This document shows positions 1 through 8,875 of a stretch of DNA of 64,000 nucleotides, piece by piece. Numbering within the stretch: position 1 is the stretch's first letter; each line of letters begins with the position of its first letter. Under the pieces are notes generated by a model. That model was not told the origin of the DNA, made no database searches, and was given only the letters and a program-made list of their open reading frames with translations. A program made the position numbers and the translations under genes. This DNA comes from Reticulitermes lucifugus (Eukaryota > Arthropoda > Insecta > Blattodea > Rhinotermitidae), in assembly GCA_026260175.1 (NCBI GenBank), contig JAKCWW010000512.1, forward strand, positions 16,424-80,423. Direction: 5' to 3'.

Positions 1-1007
1 GTCGACGATGGATGACGTCTCAGCAGAGCAATGCAATGTGTCTGGCGACATTCGAATAAGGCCACGAAGTAGTGAGTCTGAAGAGGCGGGTTCTTTTTTA
101 TTTCGACACCCTATTCTTCGCATTTTCCAAGATGGACAAGAAGAATCACAAGAGCTGAAATATCAGAAGCTGAAGTCCATAGATTTAAAATTCATTGAAT
201 TTGTACATTTATTTATTTCAGTTGGTCTACCAAATTTTAAAATTAGTCAAATTTCTAAGTGATCTTTTTTTGTGTTAATTAAATGAGAGTCTTACAGATC
301 TGTTATGAAGTTTCTCCAAAACGTCTGAACAAACACGCTCCATTACATGGTGGAAAAATCGAGATCTTCATTTTACTTTATACATAGTCCTAAGCCTTCG
401 AAAATTTGTTAAAGCAACCTTAAGAACTAGTACAAACAAGCGCTGCAGTATTTAAAAGCACGCTCATATCTACACGTGCATTTCGTATTATAATTGATGC
501 CTTGCATGTTGCGAGGTATTTTCCTTCTCGATTCTTTCTGTTGAGAGTTCACAACATAATGTTTTCTTTATTATTTCATGGTGATTGCATAGCCATAAAC
601 AATCATGTAATTAGAGTGACGTCATGTTAAAACGTCCCTCCAATTATTTTACTCCACTCTACCGCGCATACTTATGTGCATATTCGAATCGTTAGCAAAA
701 CACACAGTATTAAGCTATTATTATGCTAAGCTCTCGAGTGCCTGACCTACGAAAATAAATAACACACGTCACAAGCCTCGAAGTTTCCAAATTTGCATTT
801 TTAGGAGTGCAGCAATTTCAGATGGTCCTTTGTATCGTTTTAATCGATATAAATACATAAACCGACATCACGCTCATATCAAGGACTTCTAAGGGACAAG
901 TGCAAATAGAGTGATATATGACATAAGTAAACTATTTTTCATGACGTTTTCGCGTCCATATTTAATTTATTTACCACCGACGCTACGTAATTTAGCAAGG
1001 GAGAGCA
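1..1007. other. AT-rich unannotated sequence with one unrecognised partial ORF
   Basis: There is no recognisable gene. An open frame of 84 codons on the plus strand at 8-262 starts MDDVSAEQ and is rich in Ser and Glu near residues 20-30. I recognise no domain in it. It is short, no upstream sequence is available, and it runs into an AT-rich stretch, so it may be chance or an exon fragment cut by the window edge. The rest holds scattered stop codons in all frames. Confidence 0.4.
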
Positions 1008-1015
1008 GTGGCGAA

Positions 1016-1108
1016 TTCTGAACTGGAGGTCATGTCTAGCGGAAGGGGTATATAATGCGGCATTGTACGGTTCGCTAGACCCGACCTCCGCATCAGGATT
1101 CGCCGCTG
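1016..1108. mobile_element. Foldback hAT-type MITE, 93 bp
   Basis: The element begins CAGTGGCGAAT and ends with the reverse complement of a closely similar sequence (ATTCGCCGCTG). The two arms (1016-1053 and 1071-1108) pair at roughly 29 of 38 positions around a short AT-rich centre containing TATATAATGCGG. The flanking octamers AGGGAGAG (1008-1015) and AGTGGGAG (1109-1116) agree at 6 of 8 positions, as expected for an old 8-bp hAT target duplication. The CAG...CTG ends also fit hAT elements. It has no coding capacity, so it is a non-autonomous MITE. Immediately downstream, GTCGTTAAATAAAA (1120-1133) matches the tail of the SINE relic at 7 kb, so the MITE may have landed inside an older retroelement. 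Confidence 0.6.
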
Positions 1109-1116
1109 AGTGGGAG

Positions 1117-2505
1117 TGTCGTTAAATAAAAGGGGATATAAAAATGCAAGGGATAGAACGATGTAACAAGCTTCGTATTCCATCTTCTGTGTATTTTACG
1201 TTAAGGTTAAATAAAGTAGAGATTATGTATATATATAGAGGTGAGAGGGCTAAGAGACATGCAAAATATTTTTGTGGTACATTCTCATAAGCAATCAATA
1301 CTTCGGGTACAAAAAGAGACGAAACAGGTAAAACCCGCCAATCAGTAGTCTTGAAGCGGATGAATCATGCTGTCACATGACAGGTCACAGAGCCACTCAC
1401 CATTAAATACGCGAAAGTGATTTATATACTTTATGAGGTAAAGATTAGAAGGCGTTACTTCCACACAAAATCTCGTAATTTCATACTGAGAGTTTCATTA
1501 ATTACGTGACAACGTAATTTTCCTTTTACGCTCATGCGTTGCTAATGAATATGGATTTTCTGCCCCGTGTTAAATGTCAGCTGAGGAGCGACATACATTT
1601 TGATATACACGAGTGTGGGAGGAGAGCAATGCTTTTAAATTAATCAGAAGTTATGCGAGTAAAATAAAATTATATCCTTCATATCCTTCAGTTCAGTGAC
1701 CTTTGCACTCAGTTTAATGTAGTTTTGTCTTCTTTCACGAGAAATTGGCACGTAATCTTCTTTCAAAACACTATTCTATAAAATGAAAGTCTCTTAATAT
1801 CTGTCATTGGTAAAATATCACTTCCGAAATGAGAAATATATTTGTGTGTCATTATTCATTTTAATAATATAATTATTCTCAGTTTTATGGAGGATGATTT
1901 GAAATCCAAACTTTAAAGACAAACAATAACCTGAATTTTATTTAAAGATTTAGTTTTTACCATGCAGTGGACACACACGGCCTGAGTCAGTGCTGTGTGT
2001 GGAAATAAAGACTGTTTTGTTCTGCGATCCACACGAAAGGCACAAATACACTTCGTGGGCTAAATGCATAACTTTTCTCTATTAACATTCCTGGTACGTA
2101 AAGTAACCACCAGACTTTAAAGGATTAATATCGCCGTCAACCTATGGGATTAGGCACAATGAGGTGTTGCGTTTTCATTAAATTCTTCATAATTTTATTG
2201 GTCTTTCAACATTCCTTTCTCCTTCGTAGCTCATAATACAAAAATCCTTTCTGGTACGGTTTGTTGAATATTCATTGTTCTTGTGTTTTTCTTCTGTCTC
2301 TGATATTTTTAAAGTATAATACTTAACTTTTCTTAATCCCGGTGTACGCCTGTTGCCTAAATCCTCTAACAGATGTAAGGAAACACTTCGACATCTTCAG
2401 TCCCTTCGGTAATCTGTAGGTAATAGAGCTTACCGATAGCTTGTCCCGAAACATCAATAACAAACTACTAATCTATGCTGCGTAAAATCTCAGAAGAGTG
2501 CAGTG
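1117..2505. other. AT-rich unannotated sequence
   Basis: Apart from the GTCGTTAAATAAAA retroelement-like tail next to the MITE, I see no gene, RNA or clear repeat here. All frames are closed by frequent stops. Confidence 0.5.
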
Positions 2506-2778
2506 GCGCGGTGGCGCAGTTGGTTGAGGCACTGCGCTACAAACCGGAAGGTCACGGGATCGATTCCCGATGGTGTCATTGGAATTTTTCATTGACATAA
2601 TCCTTTCGGCCGCACTATGGCCNNNNNNNNNNNNNNNNNNNNNNNNNNNNNNNNNNNNNNNNNNNNNNNNNNTACCACCTTCATGTGCCGATTGTCTAGA
2701 AATCTGGAAGCCTCAACCTCCTGGAACACTAAGGGACTGTCCAGGCCTGTAGAGGGATTGCTTTACCTTTGCTTTACT
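2506..2778 (+). mobile_element. tRNA-derived SINE, family B, interrupted by an assembly gap
   Basis: The head looks like a tRNA gene. An A-box-like TGGCGCAGTTGG lies at 2512-2523 and a B-box GGATCGATTCC at 2557-2567, at the spacing of an internal Pol III promoter. A non-tRNA body follows (TTTCGGCCGCACTATGGCC, then 50 N), and the 3' end reads GGGATTGCTTTACCTTTGCTTTAC, a tail shared with the SINE at 43.6 kb. It does not fold as a full tRNA and continues well past the tRNA unit, so it is a SINE and not a tRNA gene. I could not fix a target duplication. Confidence 0.75.
2623..2672. other. Assembly gap (50 N)
   Basis: There are 50 consecutive N inside the SINE body. Interspersed repeats are a common cause of such gaps. 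The true missing length is unknown. Confidence 0.99.
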
Positions 2779-3130
2779 CGTAAATTTGTTTGCATACGAG
2801 TATTATCCAGTACAGTTTTCTTCTAATGGGCATGCACGAACTGTGACTGTAATGTACAGTTTCACAGTACTGAATCATGTTTCACAGGCTAAAGCTGTGT
2901 CTTATCATGTATCAGTATTATTCAAATGGTCACAACATTTGCATATGAATAGCTGCGGAGAAGGCAATTCTGTGCTGCTAATTCGCGTGACCATGATAAC
3001 TTACTCTTGTTACGAACCTTCTATTAATTAATGTCCAGTTGTAAATTATTTTGTAATTTATTTTATCAGAATATTTACGAAATGTGCATTATATACTTCA
3101 GGAACTACTATGTTTGGAAACATTGAGGAA

Positions 3131-3162
3131 TAAATAAATAAGTAAATAAATAAACAAATATA
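3131..3162. repeat. (TAAA)n microsatellite, possible LINE tail
   Basis: TAAATAAATAAGTAAATAAA-type repeats follow the sequence GGAAACATTGAGGAA. A short AATAAA-rich simple tail behind a unique sequence is typical of non-LTR retrotransposon 3' ends, so this could be the poly(A)-like end of an old plus-strand LINE, but no coding relic is recognisable upstream (2779-3130). Confidence 0.6.
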
Positions 3163-4751
3163 AGGCGGTGTACTTTTGAGCATTTTTTCCTGTATAAAGC
3201 AATTCTCAGTCACGATAGCACAACAGGTCCTGAGAGTATAGATGGAGTATACAAGCTTCAGACACAGACGATAGCTGCGCATACAGGTCATTGAATAGGG
3301 GGGGGGTGATAGCTTGAGGATTGATTGAGGGCTAAAAAATCCTAAACATGATGTAGCTGCTATGCTGCGAAGTGTTTGGAGGTTAGTTGGTTACCATGTC
3401 TTCGGAGAAGAGGATATTTACACTTCAGCTTTATTATTTAAGCCAGACCAAACCTCCGAGCGCTGTACCCTTACTGAGGGTATAAGATTGGCTTCAACAA
3501 ATGAAACAAAGCCCCTTGTAGGAAACAAACTGCAGCTCAGATATCCAAGGACTTCCAAGCATTTTATGAAAGAAGACGAGCAGGCACTGTGCTGTATTCT
3601 GAGACAGATAAATCAGTTTCCTGGCTTTAGATATTTTAAATTTTATTGCTATATTTGTATTCATGCATGCGATTCTTCCACTCAGGTTTTCCGCCAAACA
3701 TTTCTCATCCGCAACATGCAAATCATCGACATTTGCCACAGCAAATATCACGAGGAACTTAAATCGTTTATACCAAAGTATAAAAGCGATGATTTTCTAC
3801 TTCTTAACTGTGACGCCGCGAAGTTTTTTATGAAATTTATTCTCATTTCGGTTGAATATGTTCTTTGCATCTTTACTTTATTTTACCCTGAAAGTTAGTT
3901 ACTAATTCTCCCCGAATTTCCGTAAATGCATTTTGAATTTTGAGATACACGACTGGCGTTTCATAAGATACACCCTTTCAGTTACTGTCATGAGCACATC
4001 TCGATCTCGAAACATGAAAGACGTGGTCAGCCTTCGTCTCAGATATTGGGCCACATAGAAAAGCTTTATCTTTTACATACAGAAAATAGTCCTACGATGT
4101 ATTTGACTGTCACTAATATATCGATTTATGTTTTACCTAAATTATGTTTTCCGATAAAATTATTTGTTCATTTTAGGAGTTTTTGGTTTCCTGCAGAGTG
4201 TCTGTTCCAATCGTTTCGTGTCCGTTCCTCTCTAAGCATGAAATAACACTTCATTAACATCTGTGTGCCGAAAAGTACCATAAAATACCCTGCTCAAAAA
4301 GCTGTCGCGCTGCCGCATTCGATTTCCAAAACTTCAGAACAAGTAGGTTTTTATCCGAACATTCTCTGCAGGTTTGCCTTATAGAGTGCAATGAAATGTC
4401 GTCCTGAATCCTCAATTCCCGCATGCTTTCACAAGGATGACTATGTAAAATATGAAAGAATCTTAACTAATGTATGTCAACACCATTTCTCAGCTAAGGC
4501 AGTCCCTTTAATTATTTATGTATTTATCTTTAATGCCGTCTAAAAATTGAATCCTGAAGTTTGAAAAAGTCTTGAAATAAAATAAAATTCCTATTTGATT
4601 TTGTCATAGCTCTTTTGCTGCAGATTCAAAAGTACTGTATTATTAAGCCATGTTAATTCATACGTGGCTAGCGAGGTCTAGAAAGACTGTATTGCCTCTA
4701 CATTCAGGGTAAAGCAGACCAAGTATGGTAATTTACTTTGAGTTTTTTACA
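3163..4751. other. Unannotated sequence containing the longest ORF of the window
   Basis: Apart from the open frame at 3362-3898 described separately, there is a GGGGGGGG run near 3300 and otherwise AT-rich sequence. The segment GGTCTAGAAAGACTGTATTG (4674-4693) is weakly similar to a stretch near 39.11 kb, which hints at a further unclassified repeat. No gene is supported. Confidence 0.4.
3362..3898 (+). other. Unrecognised 178-codon ORF
   Basis: This is the longest open frame in the window. It begins ATG (MLRSVWRLVGYHVFG) and ends ...FTLFYPES. I recognise no domain. Composition drifts from mixed, charged sequence at the start to a hydrophobic, aromatic-rich C-terminus (from about residue 155), which in AT-rich DNA usually reflects composition and not a membrane segment. 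The first 25 residues faintly resemble reading frames of insect interspersed repeats, but not enough to assign. No polyadenylation signal, splice structure or homologous copy is visible. It could be a chance ORF, an old transposon frame or an exon. Confidence 0.15.
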
Positions 4752-4806
4752 CTGAAAATGAAGGCATTATGATCCCTCGAAAGGTAGGTAATGCCTTTAT
4801 TTTCAG
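4752..4806. repeat. 18-bp near-perfect inverted repeat (hairpin)
   Basis: CTGAAAATGAAGGCATTA (4752-4769) pairs with TAATGCCTTTATTTTCAG (4789-4806) across a 19-nt loop. Seventeen of 18 positions are Watson-Crick pairs, and the remaining one would be a G-U pair in plus-strand RNA. Similar AATGCCTT..TTTTCAG sequence suggests a foldback repeat, though a small structured RNA cannot be excluded from the sequence alone. Confidence 0.7.
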
Positions 4807-4937
4807 GGTCGAGAAATACTTCTGTAACTATTAAGGCTTTCCAATCCTCCAAACTTGTAACTGTTTACCAGTTGGTACAGCGTAACATATCATAACACTT
4901 GAATATTCAGCATAAAAATTCATCTGTAATATGCGTA

Positions 4938-4975
4938 ACATACATACATACACACATACACACACACATACATTC
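4938..4975. repeat. CATA/CA microsatellite forming the L3 LINE tail
   Basis: An imperfect (CATA)n/(CA)n run lies directly behind the 3' end of the minus-strand LINE (CCATGGAATG on that strand). It is best read as the retrotransposon's own simple tail, later expanded. Confidence 0.8.
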
Positions 4976-5112
4976 CATGGCATCCATAAGTCTGTCGAAG
5001 TGACAACTGGATGTGGAATAAGTCATAATATACAAATACACAGTTATAAAGACTATAGAATTTTACATTTGAACACTATAAACTAAAACACTGCAAACGT
5101 GTCACATACCTC

Positions 5113-5584
5113 ACTATGAATCATCTTTATACATAAAAAATTCATTTACTGATTAAAAGGAGTGTGTATTTAAGTATTTTCTTAATGCTGCTTTAAATTT
5201 TGTCTTTTCATTCTTAAGACTTATGAGAGTCAGAGGGAGTCTGTTGATAATTCAGATACCGGCATAGAATGTATTTTTTTGAAAACAAGATAGGTTGGCA
5301 TTTGGTCTATGCAAGTGGTGCTTATTCCTGGTGTCTATACTGTGTATAGATGAATTTGTTTGAAAATGTTCTTGATTGTTTAAAATAAAGTTCATTAACG
5401 GCAATATATATTGACATGGAATAGGTAAAATCTCTAATTTTTTAAACAGACTTCTGCATGGAGTTCTTGGTTGTGCACCGACCATAATTCTTATGATTTT
5501 CTTTTGTAAGTTTAATATCTTCTTATTCATCTTACAAAAAACAATTATCAGAATTATTACTGCTTTAATTTGCTGACATTGCAC
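5113..5584 (-). pseudogene. Reverse transcriptase C-terminal relic of LINE family L3
   Basis: The minus-strand frame reads ...LNLQKKIIRIMVG, then CRSLFKKLEILPIPCQYI and HSIDTRNKHHLH, the usual order at the C-terminal end of insect LINE polymerases (thumb and connection region after the catalytic palm, which is absent). After YAGI a TGA interrupts the frame. It then continues as NRLPLTLISLKNEKTKFKAA and RKYLNTHSF, meets a second stop, and ends near KDDS at about 5113. Two in-frame stops and no catalytic domain make it dead. It matches the plus-strand copy near 56 kb in the LKNE...YLNTH segment. Confidence 0.8.
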
Positions 5585-5600
5585 TGGGGACTTAAATAAT

Positions 5601-6994
5601 TTTTGTAAGTGTATATATATATGTTTAATAAATACATATTAAGACGTTAATATTGTTAATATATATGTCTGAAAGGCTTGCTATTACGGAAATGTTTTTA
5701 TTATTTTAACTCCTGGTGTAACATACATTTATTTAACAGCCTGTAGCAACTGAGACATTACAACATTCATTACTAAGACCTGTCGCACAACTAAAGTCAT
5801 GAGCAATAAAGTTTCCGCTACTATGAAAGTCTTAGAATTACTGAAACTGTTCTACGCCAAAAAATAACCCTATACGTATTCGCTGTTTTCCATCTTGGCA
5901 CCAGTAATTCCTTTCCTTGTGTCTGCTCATAACGCACACACGCTAAATCACAGCAATATGTAAACAAGTCACGTATTCACAGTGCCAGCTTATGGCACTC
6001 CGTTTCAGCATCGTTAATCACATAAACAAAACGAACGTACGTTTTTCTTACGGAAGTCACCGGTGGTTTGCGAGATGCCTAAACCCTCTGTGCCACTTCT
6101 TTAGTGGTCCTAAAATACAGTAGTCGCTTTCGTGATTTAGTTAACAAGGAAACCTCAGCCATCTTAACCCACTGCCTTGCATACTCGTCGTATCTCCGTC
6201 CGCCTGCAGTTCTTTATTTTGCATAAAACGAAAAACTGTTGTATAAATCATGATTTGCGTTACGCAAAATAGTGAGGGAGATTGAACGTTGCCTTGAGAC
6301 TAAATACGTATACAATTTTAACGTGTTTGTCCTTTTCCCTTTTAAAATAAATCGTATACCTATTTTCAGAACTTTGGAAAGTAATGGGCAATTCTAATGA
6401 CATGAAAGGAACTGTACTAGAAGGTCAAGTGTACAGGAGGAAAGCCATGAAATAAAATTTAATTTGAGCAATTTAAGCACTTCTATTCATGTGATATTAT
6501 TTATTATTAAATAAAAAGAAACTGAGGTTAATAGGGCATTTATCTCGCATTAGTGACGTAATTGCCTGAGCCAGGTGACTTCAGTCTCCAATTTATTAAA
6601 TTCTTGTCTCCATAATTAATACCCTATGTCAGTAGATTAATAGCACTTGGGCTGCTAGGATTGCCGGTTTTCCGTGGTTACAATTAAGAATGAGAAAGAG
6701 AGTGTAAGGTAGGGGCTGAGGCCGAAGAAACAGCTCGGAAATGACCATGTAACACGACATAGCACAACCAGATGGCAGCACCCAGTAGAAGAAATTGCAT
6801 TTGGTTTTATCTAAGAATAAACGAATGTCCCATGGAAGAGGCCGTGGTTGTGCGCGTCCGTCATATGAGAAGCACGTGGCTAGTACCTTAATAATTTTCT
6901 CCCATCACCGCGCTGGTCTTCAAGTTATCTCTTCCCTGTATATTTTTCAACTAAATTTATACAAATATTTTGCCCTTCTTATGTTTTCCATAAT
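5601..6994. other. AT-rich unannotated sequence
   Basis: No gene, RNA or clear repeat is recognised. A short (TA)n run occurs near 5613-5624. The 123-codon open frame at 6795-7166 runs into the SINE relic and is not taken as a gene. Confidence 0.45.
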
Positions 6995-6996
6995 CG

Positions 6997-7190
6997 CGAA
7001 GGCCGGGGATCAGTTCCAAGCCTGTCCATGCTGGATTTATGGTGGACGAAGTGGCAAAGGGAGAGGTTTTATACTTCGAGTACTTAAAGTTTTCCTGTTA
7101 GTATCATTCCAACCCTTCTCAATGTTCATGTTTAATCATTATATTAACGAGGCAACAAAGTCTTAGAATACGAAAGCGTCGTTAAATAAA
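6997..7190 (+). mobile_element. Degenerate SINE relic, family F5, lacking most of the tRNA head
   Basis: The segment follows the same block order as the minus-strand SINE at 44.8 kb: GGCC...ATCAGTTCC (eroded B-box), CTGTCCATGCTGGATTTATG, GGTGGACGAAGTGGC, GGGAGAGGTTTTATACTTC, GAGTACTT, TTTTCCTGTTAGTATCATTC. The match is collinear over about 140 bp with many substitutions. It ends in GCGTCGTTAAATAAAAC, a tail also present beside the MITE at 1.1 kb. The A-box is missing, so it cannot promote transcription. Confidence 0.6.
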
Positions 7191-8132
7191 ACACTTCTCT
7201 CTCTGTCTACCTCGTCCTTGACGATTCTGAAAGGTAAGATTTTTGAAGATCCTCATTACATAGTTTTGCAAATTCTCATATTTCCTTCACTGCCATCTGG
7301 TACACTACATAGAGTAATTCCGTCAATCAGAGGACAGCTACTCAATAAATAAGTTGGATAAACTTAAAAGATCACGATCGGTACAATATTATTTATTAAT
7401 TAAATGATTTATAGTTTAGCTAGATGTTTAGGTTCTTTCATGGGCCATCGTGAGGCACACATAAATATATTTAGTAAAGTATGCCGTATGTAACACGAAA
7501 AACATTAATCCTAAAGTATTCCTTTGTCACGCATAAAGGCATGTCACTCGTCCAGATACCAGTAATAACAATTATGTGCATAACGTACGTTAACACAGCA
7601 CAAACTGATGTACCAGTTCATAATACATAAATTCAGTACTTTAACTTTACAATAATAACCTGGCAACAGTCACATTGGCCTACAGGCTCTGAATGATAAT
7701 ATGTACACAGATTTCCCGGACTGTAACGTTGAAACAGTTTTTTTAACAGAAAATATGAAGGGTCGCTTACATTCGAAAGCGCTTACAAATATTAGAAACT
7801 TAATTAATGCGGTGACAATATCTTATTCCTGAAACTCGGAATAAGCTGAAAACTTCGCGGAAAGTTAAGTATTATTTGCACATTGCAGGTTGATGTCATG
7901 TTACAGTGATAACACTTTAAAAATGTGAGTTATAATTACGCTTGTAAATGACAATTATGAATGAAATTAGTTTATATAACATGCTTTCAAAACACACATT
8001 TTTTGCACAGAGAAGGGGAATTTATAAACTCTTCGAGAACATTTACTCCCATGGTCAGCCACAGGCCACCACAGCATGTCTCTTTGACGGTTGATTCTTG
8101 TAGGCTTTACCCACAAGAAAAAATAATACTGA
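7191..8132. other. AT-rich unannotated sequence
   Basis: No gene or repeat is recognised. Frames are short. Confidence 0.5.
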
Positions 8133-8875
8133 GTGTTAGTTATTCGATTATTTATTCAGTTGCTTAGTTGGTTAAAGCTTTACACGGGCTGTTTTTCGTT
8201 GCTGTTTTGTTTACTTGCTTAGTTACTTCGGATAATCAGTTTTTTGACAGTCGATTGATTACTCAGTCGTTAATTTGTTACTTGATTATACTTTTGTTTG
8301 TTAGTTCCTCATTTGTTTAGTTAGGTACTTGTTTTGTTGCTTACTTGATTTGTCAATTACGTGAATTTTAAGTTACTTACTTGTCAGTTAAGTAATTTTG
8401 CTGTTTCGATATTTGGCTAATTAACTGATTCTTTACTTGTTTACTTGGTTAGCTATGACTGTGATTACTTGCTCAATTAATTAGTTAGTAATTTCGTTGC
8501 TTGGATATCTATTTAGTCGTCGTTTGAATATTTAATTACTTAGTTATTTGACTGTATGTTTAGGTACACGTTTCATCAGTTGCTGGTGCTTGAATTTTTT
8601 CGTTTCTTATTTGTTGGCTACTAATTTGTTTGGCTGGAGGGTTAGTTGGTCGGCTTGTTAATTCATTACTTGATTGATTAGCTACTTGTCTGCTTTGATC
8701 ACCTGTTATTTACTCGGTTATTTACTATTTTATTTGATGGATTAGTTACGTTATTGGCTTTTGGCTTCTCAGTTATTTGGTTGTGAATATATTCGGTTGA
8801 TTAGGTACTTGACTGGATGTGTAGTAAGAAGGTACTTGTTTGGCTAGTTATTCCCTTTATTTATTCCGTTCCAGC
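8133..8875. repeat. Degenerate tetranucleotide tract, T/G-rich, about 740 bp
   Basis: The plus strand is dominated by slightly varied 4-mers such as TTAG, TTAC, CTTG, ATTA, GTTG and TTGG, giving runs like TTACTTGCTTAGTTAC and TTGATTGATTAGCTACTTG. T is by far the commonest base and A and C are depleted, so the strands are strongly asymmetric. No exact unit survives, which suggests an old tetranucleotide satellite blurred by substitution. The nearby LINE family L1 ends in a similar TTAGCTAG/TTATTTCG-type stretch (18.3 kb), a possible seed. No protein frame is supported. Confidence 0.6.

Larger units (their letters stand above)
4938..5600 (-). mobile_element. LINE (non-LTR retrotransposon) 3' end, family L3, 5'-truncated
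   Basis: On the minus strand a reverse transcriptase C-terminal frame is followed by a 3' UTR and then a TATG/TGTG-rich simple tail (4938-4975). The UTR reads GACTTATTCCACATCCAGTT and then GATGCCATGGAATGTATG. The same order, including a C-terminal frame, GACTTACTCCACATT and CATGGAATGTACG leading into a TACG/TATG repeat, occurs on the plus strand at 55940-56288. This shows one family with two copies. Truncation at the 5' side and a simple 3' tail fit target-primed reverse transcription. I do not assign a clade. Confidence 0.8.

Noticed and set aside
2506-2580. Candidate tRNA gene
   Set aside because: A- and B-boxes are present but the sequence does not form a full cloverleaf and continues into a SINE body. 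The same applies to the heads at 16911, 20201, 34930-34988, 43870-43927, 45000-45069 and 46472.
8133-8875. Telomeric or subtelomeric TTAGG array
   Set aside because: There is no run of TTAGG. The units are mixed 4-mers, not 5-mers.
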